Below, piece by piece: positions 17,861 to 32,422 of a DNA stretch of 64,000 nt. The DNA is taken from positions 64,001-128,000 of the forward strand of contig JAEUPQ010000034.1 in the NCBI GenBank assembly GCA_016789405.1. The letters run 5' to 3'. How positions within the stretch are numbered: the first letter of the stretch is position 1; each line of letters starts with the position of its first letter. Below the pieces are notes generated by a model that searched no databases, was not told where the DNA came from, and was given only the letters and a program-made list of their open reading frames with translations. This DNA comes from Lysobacteraceae bacterium (GTDB lineage Bacteria > Pseudomonadota > Gammaproteobacteria > Xanthomonadales > Xanthomonadaceae). The translations under genes were made by a program, and so were the position numbers.

Positions 17861-19288
17861 ATGGACGACCAGACCCCCACCACCACGCCCGCCGACCTCT
17901 CTCCCAGCCTCGATCGCCTGCGCGCCGCCTGGCGCGCGCGCAAGCCCGACCACGCCCAGCGCATGGCCGACCTGGAACGGCTGAAGACCGTGTTCCGCAG
18001 GCGCATGACCGAAATGGAAGCGGCGGTGCGCGCCGACTTCGGCCACCGCTCCGAGCACGAGACCCTGCTGGCCGACGGCATGACCGTGCTCACCGAGATC
18101 GACCACCTGCGTCGCCACCTGCGCGGCTGGATGAAGCCGCGACGCGGCCGGGTCGGCTGGCGGCTGTGGCCGGCGCGCGCGCAGATCCGGCGCGAGGCAC
18201 TGGGCGTGGTCGGGGTGATGTCGCCGTGGAACTACCCGGTCAACCTTGCCTTGGTGCCGCTGGCCACCGCGATCGCCGCCGGCAACCACGTCTACCTCAA
18301 GCCCTCGGAACACACGCCGCGCACCAGCGCCTTCCTGCAGTCGCTGCTGGCCGAGGTCTTCCCCGCCGACCGCGTCGCGGTGGCGGTGGGCGGCGCGGAC
18401 ATCGGCGCGGCCTTCGCGGGTCTGCCCTTCGACCACCTCCTGTTCACCGGCTCCACCGCCGTGGGCCGGAAGGTGATGGCCGCTGCCGCGCCGAACCTGA
18501 CGCCGCTGACGCTGGAGCTCGGCGGCAAGTCGCCGGCGATCGTCGCGGCGGATTTCCCGATCGAACAGGCCGCCGCGCGCCTGGCCAGCGGCAAGTGGTT
18601 CAACGGCGGCCAGACCTGCATCGCCCCGGACTACGTGCTGATCGATGCCGGGCGCCGCGATGCCCTGGTCGCCGCGCTGCGCGAGCAGGTCCACGCGCGC
18701 TACGGCGCGGACATGCGCGATGCGCCGCACTTCACCCGCGTCATCAACGAAGGCCAGTACCGCCGGCTGCGCGCCCATCTCGACGACGCGCGCGCGCGCG
18801 GCCTGCAGGTCATCGCATTGGCCGAGGTCGACGAGGCCCGCGCCGAGGCCGAACACCTGCTGCCACCGACCCTGGTGCTGGACCCCGGCGACGACGCGAC
18901 CGTGATGCAGGAGGAGATCTTCGGGCCGATCCTGCCGATCCGCGGCTATGCCGCGCTGGACGACGCCATCGCCCATGTCGAACGCCACGACCGGCCGCTG
19001 GCGCTGTATCCCTTCAGCCACGACCGTTACACCGTCGAACGCATCCTCGGCCGGCTGGTCGCCGGTGGCGTCACCGTCAACGACACCCTGCTGCATTTCA
19101 CGGCCAGCGACCTGCCGTTCGGCGGCATCGGCCCCAGCGGCATGGGCCAGTACCACGGCGAAGCCGGCTTCGAGACCTTCACCAAGGCGATGCCGGTGCT
19201 GTGGCAGGCGCGCTGGAGCGCCACCGACATGCTCAAGCCGCCGTACACCGGGCGGATCGACCAGCTGGTGCGCAAGCTGACGCGCTGA
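17861..19288 (+). CDS. Coniferyl-aldehyde-dehydrogenase-type aldehyde dehydrogenase
   Basis: The product is 475 residues of the ALDH superfamily. The catalytic Cys253 lies in GGQTCIAPDY and Glu219 in LELGGKSP. Cofactor contacts appear in SPWNYPVNL and FTGSTAVGR. The lack of an extra N-terminal domain and the C-terminal GPSGMGQYHGEAGFETFT place it in the class that includes coniferyl aldehyde dehydrogenase and fatty-aldehyde enzymes. The actual substrate cannot be read. The start at 17861 leaves a 21-residue non-conserved leader. Confidence 0.93.
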   Translation: MDDQTPTTTPADLSPSLDRLRAAWRARKPDHAQRMADLERLKTVFRRRMTEMEAAVRADFGHRSEHETLLADGMTVLTEIDHLRRHLRGWMKPRRGRVGWRLWPARAQIRREALGVVGVMSPWNYPVNLALVPLATAIAAGNHVYLKPSEHTPRTSAFLQSLLAEVFPADRVAVAVGGADIGAAFAGLPFDHLLFTGSTAVGRKVMAAAAPNLTPLTLELGGKSPAIVAADFPIEQAAARLASGKWFNGGQTCIAPDYVLIDAGRRDALVAALREQVHARYGADMRDAPHFTRVINEGQYRRLRAHLDDARARGLQVIALAEVDEARAEAEHLLPPTLVLDPGDDATVMQEEIFGPILPIRGYAALDDAIAHVERHDRPLALYPFSHDRYTVERILGRLVAGGVTVNDTLLHFTASDLPFGGIGPSGMGQYHGEAGFETFTKAMPVLWQARWSATDMLKPPYTGRIDQLVRKLTR

Positions 19289-19340
19289 CACTCCGCGCAG
19301 ACCCACCCTCGATTTCCACAACGGACACAAGGATTTGCCG

Positions 19341-20372
19341 ATGCCCCGTCGCATGCTCACCCACGCACTCGTCGTCGCCACCGCGCTGGCCGCGCTCTGC
19401 GCGCAGGCCGCCGCGCCGAAACCCGTCAAGCCGCGCAGCTGGCTCACCGGCAACGCCGCGGATTCCACTCGGCAGCCGGTCGGCGGCCCGGGCCTGCTGC
19501 TGATGGGCGGCAGCACCGAAGTCGATGCAGGTTTCGCCCAGCGCGCGTTCCCGATCGCCAACGGCGGCGACATCGTGATCCTGCGCACCTCCGGCCGCGA
19601 CGGTTACAACGATTACCTCTACAACCTCGTCAGCGGCCCGCTGAAACCCGACTCGGTGGAAACCCTGCTCGTCGACACCCGCGACAAGGCCAACAGCGAC
19701 TACACCGATCGCGCGATCCGCCAAGCCGAGCTGATCTTCCTCGCCGGCGGCGACCAGTCGACCTACGTCAACGCCTGGCAGGGCACGCGCGTGCAGGACG
19801 CGCTGCACTTCGCCCATGCGCGCGGCGCCGTGATCGGCGGCACCTCGGCGGGCCTCGCGGTGCTGGGCCAGCATGTCTACGACCCCGACGGCGTCGCGGG
19901 CGTGACCAGCGCGGAGGCACTGGTCAACCCCTACCATCCGTACGTGATGCTGAGCACCGGTTTCCTGCGCTTTCCGATCCTCGACGGCACGATCACCGAC
20001 AGCCACTTCCGCGAACGCGACCGCATGGGCCGCACGCTCGCCTTCATGGCGCGGCTGCGCCAGGACGGCATCGCGCCATCCATCACCGCCGTCGCCATCG
20101 ACGAACAAACCTCGCTGTTCATCGACCGCAACGGGCGCGGCATCGTCGACAGCAACCACGGCGGCGCGGTCTACGTCATCTCCGAGCGCACCGACACCGT
20201 GCGCGAACGTGTCGCACCGGGCCAGCCGCTGGTCTATCGCAACCTGCAGCGCGTGCGCCTGCGCGCCGGGCAGTGGTTCGACTTCGTCGCGCGCACGCAC
20301 AACGGCGACAGCACGACGCTGTCCGTCGACGGCCGCAATGCCGCGCCGTTCACGCCCGCCGACCCGTACTGA
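19341..20372 (+). CDS. Secreted cyanophycinase-like S51 peptidase
   Basis: The product is 343 residues. A signal peptide (about 1-25, ending AQAAA) exports it. The S51 fold shows GGSTEVD, AGGDQSTYVNAW and the nucleophile Ser169 in GGTSAGLAV. Cyanophycinases cleave beta-Asp-Arg dipeptides from cyanophycin, but this branch also includes enzymes of unknown substrate. No cyanophycin synthetase is visible nearby. ATG at 19341 is preferred to the in-frame TTG two codons upstream because AAGGA sits 7 bp before it. Confidence 0.88.
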   Translation: MPRRMLTHALVVATALAALCAQAAAPKPVKPRSWLTGNAADSTRQPVGGPGLLLMGGSTEVDAGFAQRAFPIANGGDIVILRTSGRDGYNDYLYNLVSGPLKPDSVETLLVDTRDKANSDYTDRAIRQAELIFLAGGDQSTYVNAWQGTRVQDALHFAHARGAVIGGTSAGLAVLGQHVYDPDGVAGVTSAEALVNPYHPYVMLSTGFLRFPILDGTITDSHFRERDRMGRTLAFMARLRQDGIAPSITAVAIDEQTSLFIDRNGRGIVDSNHGGAVYVISERTDTVRERVAPGQPLVYRNLQRVRLRAGQWFDFVARTHNGDSTTLSVDGRNAAPFTPADPY

Positions 20373-20395
20373 AACGACGACGCTGCGGCGCCTGC

Positions 20396-20926
20396 TCAGA
20401 GCATGCGCCGCAGCGCGTCGTCGCGACGGAACAGGTGGTGCCACAGCGCGCCGAGCGCATGCAGGGTGATCACGGCGTAGAAGGCATTGCCCAGGGTTTC
20501 GTGCGCCTCTTCCAGCGCTTCGCCCGCGCCCTTGCCAAGCGCCAGCATCGGCGGCACCTCGATCGACGTGAACGGGATCGCCAGCGCGTGTCCCTCGGCC
20601 CACAACAACAGCACGCCGAGCACCGGCTGCGCGACGACGAACAACAGCAAGGCCAGCGCGACCAGCTTCGACAGCGCGACGCTCCATGCCGGCGATGGCG
20701 GCGTGACCGGCGGTGTGCGCGTGAACGCGCGCGACAGCAGGCGCGGCAGGAACAGGGCGAGCAGGGCCAACCCGGCTAAGACGTGCCAGTCCGGGCCGGT
20801 GCGCTCGCCTTCCGCGATCTCCTCGGTCAGCTCGCTGGTGAGATAGGCCAGCAGGACGAGCCCCGCGCTGATCCAGTGGATCGCACGCACGGGCCATGCG
20901 AATTTCGACGAACGGACGGCAGACAT
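20396..20926 (-). CDS. Cytochrome b561 family protein
   Basis: The product is 176 residues with four transmembrane helices (about 16-31, 47-62, 80-108, 136-158). The conserved His residues that bind two haems b lie in VRAIHWISAG, WHVLAGLALL and the C-terminal HETLGN and TLHALGALWHHLF. It is an inner-membrane electron carrier that oxidises quinol or feeds periplasmic partners; the partner is unknown here. It starts at 20926 with TGGAG upstream. The C-terminus is short and ends RRML. Confidence 0.9.
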   Translation of the reverse strand: MSAVRSSKFAWPVRAIHWISAGLVLLAYLTSELTEEIAEGERTGPDWHVLAGLALLALFLPRLLSRAFTRTPPVTPPSPAWSVALSKLVALALLLFVVAQPVLGVLLLWAEGHALAIPFTSIEVPPMLALGKGAGEALEEAHETLGNAFYAVITLHALGALWHHLFRRDDALRRML

Positions 20927-21084
20927 CTTCGACTCCAGGCATGGGGAGCCACGAATGTCGCGACGCAGGCATGCGAAGGAATTGATCGCGATCAATCCGC
21001 ATCGCGAAACCAGCATGACCGATGGCAGGGTCCGCGGAACGATTCCCGACTGCGGGCGCAGTCGATTCCCGCTACACTCGCGCA

Positions 21085-21864
21085 ATGAAAATCGCTTCCT
21101 GGAACGTCAATTCGCTCAACGTGCGCCTGCCGCACCTCGAACAGTGGCTGCAGGCCGCGCAGCCCGACGTGGTCGGACTGCAGGAAACCAAGCTGGAAGA
21201 CAACCGCTTCCCCGACGCGGTGCTCGCCGGGCTCGGCTATCGCAGCGTGTTCGCCGGGCAGAAGACCTACAACGGCGTCGCGCTGCTGGCGCGCGGTCAC
21301 GCGCTCGACGACGTGCAGATCGGCATTCCCGGCTTCGACGACGCGCAGCGTCGCGCCATCGCCGCCATGATCAACGGCATCCGCATCGTCAACCTCTACG
21401 TGGTCAACGGCCAGGACATCGGTACCGAGAAATACGAGTACAAGCTGCGCTGGCTCGACGCCGTGCACGGCTGGATCGCGGACGAACTGTCGCGCCATCC
21501 CAAGCTGGTGGTGATGGGCGATTTCAACATCGCACCCGACGACCGGGACGTGCACGACCCTGCGGTGTGGAACGACGACAGCATCCTCACTTCCACCGCG
21601 GAACGCGCCGCGCTGCAGCGCCTGTTGAACCTCGGCCTGCACGACGCCTATCGCCTGCACAATAGCGAAGGCGGCTTCTTCAGCTGGTGGGATTACCGCC
21701 AGGCCGGCTTCCGCCGCAACCTCGGCCTGCGCATCGACCTCAACCTGGTCTCCGATGCGCTGCGCGAGAAGACCACGGCGGCCGACATCGACCGCGAACC
21801 GCGCACCTGGGATCGCCCCAGCGACCATGCGCCGGCGTGGGTGACGGTGGACGTGGAGGCCTGA
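21085..21864 (+). CDS. xthA: Exodeoxyribonuclease III
   Basis: The product is 259 residues of the endonuclease/exonuclease/phosphatase superfamily. Metal and catalytic residues lie in SWNVNSLN, GLQETKLED, MGDFNIAP and the C-terminal SDHAPAWVT. The enzyme is an AP endonuclease and 3'-exonuclease in base-excision repair. The start at 21085 gives the standard MKIASWNVNSL. It is divergent from the cytochrome b561 gene and transcribed alone. Confidence 0.97.
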   Translation: MKIASWNVNSLNVRLPHLEQWLQAAQPDVVGLQETKLEDNRFPDAVLAGLGYRSVFAGQKTYNGVALLARGHALDDVQIGIPGFDDAQRRAIAAMINGIRIVNLYVVNGQDIGTEKYEYKLRWLDAVHGWIADELSRHPKLVVMGDFNIAPDDRDVHDPAVWNDDSILTSTAERAALQRLLNLGLHDAYRLHNSEGGFFSWWDYRQAGFRRNLGLRIDLNLVSDALREKTTAADIDREPRTWDRPSDHAPAWVTVDVEA

Positions 21865-21886
21865 GCCGCCGCGTTTCTCGGCAGGT

Positions 21887-22192
21887 TCAGCGCGTTCGGC
21901 GCGGATGCCGCAGTCGCGCCACGAACCACCCCATCGCCAGCGCGGCACCGATGGCGATCACGGCATCCGCCGCGAACGCGCCTGGATGGAACGGGAAGGC
22001 ATCGCAGACCTGCGGATGACAATCGCCGCCGCAGCGATGGAACACGAACGGCATCCCGATGGCATGGAATCCGTCGACGGCTGGGGCGTAAACGGTGCGC
22101 AAATGGGTCGCGACGTTCAAACCGATGAACGTCGCCAGCGTCAGCACGAAGGCCGGAAGGGAAACCGACTTCATCAGCGACTTCATCGGCAT
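21887..22192 (-). CDS. Small membrane protein
   Basis: About 101 residues with two hydrophobic segments, one near the N-terminus (VSLPAFVLTLATFIGLNV) and one near the C-terminus (AADAVIAIGAALAMGWFVAR). A Cys/His-rich loop (RCGGDCHPQVC) between them may bind a metal or form disulphides. There are several in-frame ATGs (22192, 22186, 22174) and no clear ribosome binding site, so the start is uncertain. It lies 40 bp downstream of the next membrane gene and may share its operon. Confidence 0.6.
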   Translation of the reverse strand: MPMKSLMKSVSLPAFVLTLATFIGLNVATHLRTVYAPAVDGFHAIGMPFVFHRCGGDCHPQVCDAFPFHPGAFAADAVIAIGAALAMGWFVARLRHPRRTR

Positions 22193-22232
22193 CGACGACC
22201 GCTGGTCTGCCGCCACGCTGCCGCAACGCGCG

Positions 22233-22628
22233 TCATTCGCGCGACTTCTCCGCCACCGGCCTGCTCCGCAGCGATGCCGCGATCATGCCCAGTCCACCCG
22301 CGAGCAAGCCGAGCATCAGCAGCGTGTTGAACAGGCTGGTCGGCCGGAAGTAGATCTGCAGGTTGGCGAGCACGCCGACGATGATGATGGTCACGCCGGC
22401 GAGCAGCAGCAGCCAGCCGAACACCGACTTGCCGTTGAAGAAGATCAGGCCGGTGCCGAGGAGGAACGGGATGAGCGACAGTCCGAACGTGTTGTAACCG
22501 TTGTAGCTCCAGAAGCCGCCGGAACTCACGTGGACCTGGTTGGTCAGCAGCCATCCGCCCGCGACGGCGCAGACGAGGCCGATCAGGAACTGGGAAATGC
22601 CACCGGGCGTGCCGCCTGCGCCATTCAT
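22233..22628 (-). CDS. Hypothetical four-helix membrane protein
   Basis: The product is 131 residues with four predicted transmembrane helices: FLIGLVCAVAGGWLL, LSLIPFLLGTGLIFF, GWLLLLAGVTIIIVGVL and LLMLGLLAGGLGMIAAS. The first loop is Ser/Gly/Tyr-rich (SSGGFWSYNGYNTFG). No domain is recognised. The start at 22628 has GAGGA upstream. It is divergent from the RNase/barstar pair. Confidence 0.75.
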   Translation of the reverse strand: MNGAGGTPGGISQFLIGLVCAVAGGWLLTNQVHVSSGGFWSYNGYNTFGLSLIPFLLGTGLIFFNGKSVFGWLLLLAGVTIIIVGVLANLQIYFRPTSLFNTLLMLGLLAGGLGMIAASLRSRPVAEKSRE

Positions 22629-22809
22629 GATGCGTCCTCGGAAGGTGAACGAAATCGACTGAGGGATCATAACGCAGCGGTCACCACGCATCGGACATGC
22701 CGACCAGGCGGGAGCTGGCATGACGGGAGCTGGCGTGCGCCTGAACGTCGGAAGGCGCGCATCGACGGATCGGGTCTACACTGCGGGGGTCATTGCACGG
22801 GAGCCAGGC

Positions 22810-23337
22810 ATGCGTCGTCGTTCATCGTCTCGAGGCAAGCGCAGCAGGAGCTGGATCGCCGTGCTCGCGGTGCTGCTGCTCGGCATGGCGGCATGGAGCG
22901 TCCTGCGCAGCTCCTCTTCCGAGCCGACGCCCGCGACACCCGGGATCGCGGCGACCCCGGGAGACGCATCCCGCGAGTCCATCGCGCTGGAACTGCCGCC
23001 GCCGATGGCGCCGGATGCGCCACCGACACCTGCCGCTACGCAGCAATACCCTGACTTCCTGCCACCTGAAGCCATCGATACCCTGGGCCTGATCGCACGT
23101 GGCGGCCCGTATCCGCATCGCCAGGACGACGGCGTGTTCGGCAATCGCGAGCGACGCCTGCCGCAGCAACCGCGCGGCTACTACCGTGAATACACCGTCG
23201 AGACGCCCGGATCGCGCGATCGCGGCGCACGCCGCATCGTCACCGGTGGACGCCCCCCGGTCGAATACTTCTACACCGACGACCACTACCAGAGCTTCCG
23301 TCGCTTCACGCTCGACGGTCCGGAGACGCAGCGATGA
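22810..23337 (+). CDS. Barnase-like secreted or membrane-anchored ribonuclease
   Basis: The product is 175 residues. A basic N-terminus and one hydrophobic helix (about 14-31) act as signal or anchor. A Pro/Ala-rich linker (about 38-75) leads to a microbial RNase (barnase/RNase Sa) domain. The catalytic set is readable as Glu in YYREYTVE, Arg in GARRIVTGG and His in TDDHYQSFRRF. It should cleave RNA after guanosine in the periplasm or outside. The start at 22810 avoids a non-conserved leader. Its stop overlaps the barstar start by 4 bp, so toxin and inhibitor are coupled. Confidence 0.88.
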   Translation: MRRRSSSRGKRSRSWIAVLAVLLLGMAAWSVLRSSSSEPTPATPGIAATPGDASRESIALELPPPMAPDAPPTPAATQQYPDFLPPEAIDTLGLIARGGPYPHRQDDGVFGNRERRLPQQPRGYYREYTVETPGSRDRGARRIVTGGRPPVEYFYTDDHYQSFRRFTLDGPETQR

Positions 23338-23798
23338 ACATCTCGGTCGAACTGGGCAGCCTGCTCGCCGATCCCGGGCAGACCGGCGCGTACTTCGTCG
23401 ACGCACGCGACCGCGAGTCGCTGGTCGAAGCCGGCCGCCTGCTGCGCTACACGGTCGCGCCGATCGACCTGCGTACCTGCACCGACCTCCCGGCCGTGCT
23501 GCGCGAGATCGCCGATGCGCTGCAGTTCCCCGACTGGTTCGGCGGCAATCTCGACGCGCTCGCCGACTGTCTCAACGACCTCTCGTGGCTGCCTTCCGCC
23601 GGCTACGTGCTGCTGCTCGAACACATCGGCGACTGGCGCGAACGCGCGCCGGACGAAGTCGATGACGTCATCGACATCCTCAACGATGCCGCCGCGCGCT
23701 GGGCCGACGACCAGGTGCCGTTCTGGAGCTTCCTGCCGTTGTCCGCACGCGAACTGGAAACGATGGGCAACGACGAAGACGCGTTGCCTGCCGGGTAG
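23334..23798 (+). CDS. Barstar-family RNase inhibitor
   Basis: The product is 154 residues. The C-terminal two thirds carries the barstar signature: IADALQFPDWFGGNLDALAD, followed by an acidic helix region (DEVDDVIDILND) suited to plugging a basic RNase active site. No signal peptide, so it stays in the cytosol and protects the cell before the enzyme is exported. It is about 60 residues longer than the 90-residue Bacillus barstar, with an extra N-terminal segment. ATGA overlap with the RNase gene ensures both are made. Confidence 0.92.
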   Translation: MNISVELGSLLADPGQTGAYFVDARDRESLVEAGRLLRYTVAPIDLRTCTDLPAVLREIADALQFPDWFGGNLDALADCLNDLSWLPSAGYVLLLEHIGDWRERAPDEVDDVIDILNDAAARWADDQVPFWSFLPLSARELETMGNDEDALPAG

Positions 23799-23822
23799 AT
23801 CTCCGTCAGGTCGCCCAATGCT

Positions 23823-24089
23823 CTACCCGATGACGACTTCCATGTGTTCCGGCCAGAGCGGAAATCGATGGGACTCGATCAGGCCGCGCCCCCGGTCCCA
23901 TTCAGCCATGACGTAAGCGCATCCAGCGCGAATATCGTCGACGATCAACACGCGGCCTTTCAGACTTTCGACGTCGTGCTTTTCGCGCTTCGGCAGGAAT
24001 TCTGTGATGCGCGCATCGATGCCGAGCAGCCGAACATGGCTGCCGACGACGACTGAGACACCGTGTACGTCTCTGCAGCTTTCGTCCAT
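23823..24089 (-). CDS. Hypothetical protein, 88 residues
   Basis: A small soluble protein. It begins MDESCRDVHGVSVVVGSHVR, and its centre SLKGRVLIVDDI resembles a beta-strand/turn element. The C-terminus is WPEHMEVVIG. AAGGCGG precedes the ATG at 24089; an in-frame ATG at 24110 is the alternative. I recognise no family. It lies just downstream of the Tet-type transporter on the same strand and could be cotranscribed with it. Confidence 0.6.
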   Translation of the reverse strand: MDESCRDVHGVSVVVGSHVRLLGIDARITEFLPKREKHDVESLKGRVLIVDDIRAGCAYVMAEWDRGRGLIESHRFPLWPEHMEVVIG

Positions 24090-24127
24090 ACCGCCTTCGA
24101 TGCCGCCCATAGCGCTGACGCCGTCAA

Positions 24128-25396
24128 TCAGACGACAGGATCCGCGGCATCGGTCGTCACGGGACGCGTCGCCGCCGGCCGGGCATAGCGCCATCCCACC
24201 ACGACCGCGCAGGCCAGCAGCACCGCCGCGATCAGGAATGCGATGCCCGGCAGTCGCACGGGTGCGTGCGGGCCGATGAAGAACCCGAACGAGCCTGCGA
24301 ACAGCGCCGGCGCGAAGATGCCGGCGAGCGAGACCAGGCCGCTCAGCGCGCCCTGGATACGGCCCTGCGCCTCCGGGCCGACCTGCTTGCTGATCAGCGA
24401 CTGCGTTGCCGGTGCGGCGATGGCCCACAGCGCGCTGATCGGCAGGCCGACGAGGAACATCCAGCCGACGTCGGCCATGCCGTAAACCACGAAACCGACC
24501 ACGCCGCAGCACAGGCCGAGCAGCATCGCGCGACGTTCGCCGAGTGCCTTCACCAGCTTGCCGACGAGAATCGCATTGACGATCACGCTCAGCACGCCGA
24601 CGGCCATCAGCACATAGCCGGCTTGCGTTTCGCCCCAGCCGTAGCGCGCGTCGGCGAACAGCACGAAGGTGCTCGGATAGACGTAATGCGCGAAGTTGGC
24701 GATGAACACCACCGCCACCAGGCCCCAGATCTGCGGATAGTCGCGCAGCATCTTCACGCCGCCCATCGGCTTGGCGTGCGACCAGTCGAAGGTCGGCGTC
24801 CGCCGCGCCTTCGGCAGCGACTCGGGCAGCACGAACAGGCCGTAGGCGAAATTGAGCAGCGCCAGCCCCGCAGCGAACCAGAAAGGCAGGCGATGGTCGA
24901 TGCCGCCGAGCAGGCCTCCGATCAGCGGGCCGAGGGTGAACCCCAGACCGAAGGCTGCGCCGATCATGCCGAAGCCTTTCGCGCGGTTTTCCGGCGTGGT
25001 GACATCGGCGATGTAGGCGTTGGCGGTGGTGAAGCTGGCGGACGTGATCGCCGAGACGATGCGGCCGACGAACAGCCAGGCGAGGTTCGGCGCAAGCGCC
25101 ATCGCGATGAAGTCGATGCCCAGGCCCAGGCACGACAGCAGGATCACCGGACGCCGGCCGAAACGATCGGACAGCGCGCCCTGGATCGGCGAGGAGAAGA
25201 ACTGCACCAGTGCGAACACGACGCTGAACGCGCCGACCCAGTAGGCCGCCAGCGATTTGTCGCCGCCGACGAATTCCTGGACGAGGTGCGGCAGCACCGG
25301 AATGATCACGCCGAACGCGAGCACGTCGATCAGCACGGTGATGAAGATGAAGACAAGCGCGGCCTGACGGCGACCGCCTTCGATTGGGCTGTTCAC
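24128..25396 (-). CDS. Tet-type MFS efflux transporter
   Basis: The product is about 422 residues with 12 transmembrane helices. The MFS/TetA signatures are clear: GVIIPVLP in helix 1, ALSDRFGRRPVIL in loop 2-3, and NAYIADVTTPENRAKGFGMI in helix 5. This places it among the tetracycline-resistance-like drug:H+ antiporters of class 12 TMS, but the substrate is not determined by sequence alone. There is no suitable ATG, so GTG at 25396 is proposed; it has no strong ribosome binding site and the start is uncertain. No tetR-like gene is adjacent. Confidence 0.88.
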   Translation of the reverse strand: MNSPIEGGRRQAALVFIFITVLIDVLAFGVIIPVLPHLVQEFVGGDKSLAAYWVGAFSVVFALVQFFSSPIQGALSDRFGRRPVILLSCLGLGIDFIAMALAPNLAWLFVGRIVSAITSASFTTANAYIADVTTPENRAKGFGMIGAAFGLGFTLGPLIGGLLGGIDHRLPFWFAAGLALLNFAYGLFVLPESLPKARRTPTFDWSHAKPMGGVKMLRDYPQIWGLVAVVFIANFAHYVYPSTFVLFADARYGWGETQAGYVLMAVGVLSVIVNAILVGKLVKALGERRAMLLGLCCGVVGFVVYGMADVGWMFLVGLPISALWAIAAPATQSLISKQVGPEAQGRIQGALSGLVSLAGIFAPALFAGSFGFFIGPHAPVRLPGIAFLIAAVLLACAVVVGWRYARPAATRPVTTDAADPVV

Positions 25397-25626
25397 TTGG
25401 GTGCTGGGCAGGAGGAGCAGGAGCGCAAGTCTAACGCGAGAGGCGCTCGAGGCGGCGGCGGGGAAGCTCCGTGACGGACGCCCCACATGCTCATCCGCAC
25501 TCATGACGAAGCGGCAGTTGCCGCAGTGCATCATTTGTGCTTAAGTCGGATTCACCCTGTGTCAAATCGTCGGCGAGCCTCGTGCGCGCCCTGTTTTCTG
25601 CGCCTTTCACTCGGACCCCACTCCCG

Positions 25627-31616
<5,990 letters not shown>

Positions 31617-31622
31617 ACATGC

Positions 31623-31662
31623 ACACGGGCCAGCATGGACGGATGTCCACGCGGGCCCGTGT
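31623..31662 (+). terminator. Hairpin downstream of gltD
   Basis: A 9-bp stem, ACACGGGCC (31623-31631) with GGCCCGTGT (31654-31662), encloses a second small stem TGGAC-GGAT-GTCCA (31636-31649). It lies 6 bases after the gltD stop, an expected position for operon termination. No T-tract follows, so it may instead be an attenuating or 3'-protecting hairpin. Confidence 0.45.
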
Positions 31663-31745
31663 CGCCTCACTGATCCCGCGTGACGGCTGCGCCGCAGCGA
31701 TTCATCCTGCCGCGCAGTCGACCATGCTCGGATGCTCGGCCGGAC

Positions 31746-32354
31746 TCAGGCCGCGACAGGCTTCGCGATCCGGCAAAGCAGGAATTCGCAGGCCCGATCG
31801 ATGATGACGTTCTGCGTGTCGGCATCCGGCTCCGGCTGCCAGACGATGACCGCCATCCAGTAGTACGGCGTCTTGAGCAGTCCCGTGAACGTGTCTGCAG
31901 CGACATCAGGCGCAAGATCGCCCAGCTTGCCGTCGGCTGCGGCATCCACGAACCAGCGATGGATGTTGGATTCCTTTTCGGCGAAGCGCATCAGGACCTG
32001 CGGCCCCATGTCCGGCGAACGCGCCGCTTCGAACATCAGCACGCGACTCAGCGGAATCTGCCTGGGATCGTAGATCAGCGCCATTTCCATGACGGCCAGC
32101 TCGCGCAGCTGCTCGGCGAAGGGGCGCGCGGGATCGTAGCGGAGCTGCGCAACGGGCGATGCGACATCGACCATCCAGTCGACGACCATTTCGAACAATG
32201 CCTGCTTGGTGCCGACGTGACGCGCGACCGCTTCCTGCGAAAGGCCGGTACGCTCCGCGACGGATTCGAGACTCGAGCCTTCGAGCCCTTTCTCGGAAAG
32301 TTCGTCGATGCTTGCTTCGAGGATCGCACTGCGTTCGATGCTGTCTTGACTCAT
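31746..32354 (-). CDS. TetR-family transcriptional regulator
   Basis: The product is 202 residues. The N-terminal helix-turn-helix spans about residues 8-55 (AILEASIDELSEKG, then GLSQEAVARHVGTKQALFEM). The C-terminal helical ligand-binding region has no diagnostic motif. The ribosome binding site is AAGGA before ATG at 32354. The gene lies 68 bp upstream of nothing divergent: the START-domain gene is on the same strand, about 70 bp further upstream, so the two may be cotranscribed. The ligand is unknown. Confidence 0.9.
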   Translation of the reverse strand: MSQDSIERSAILEASIDELSEKGLEGSSLESVAERTGLSQEAVARHVGTKQALFEMVVDWMVDVASPVAQLRYDPARPFAEQLRELAVMEMALIYDPRQIPLSRVLMFEAARSPDMGPQVLMRFAEKESNIHRWFVDAAADGKLGDLAPDVAADTFTGLLKTPYYWMAVIVWQPEPDADTQNVIIDRACEFLLCRIAKPVAA

Positions 32355-32422
32355 GATCGTTCTCGTCCTTGGGTATTGGATCGTCGGGGTGCTGCGATGC
32401 GTCGTGTTCGGGTGCCGTCGCC

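Noticed and set aside
24128..25396. A tetracycline-resistance gene
   Set aside because: The protein is Tet-type MFS, but family membership does not prove tetracycline export, and no tetR-type repressor is adjacent.
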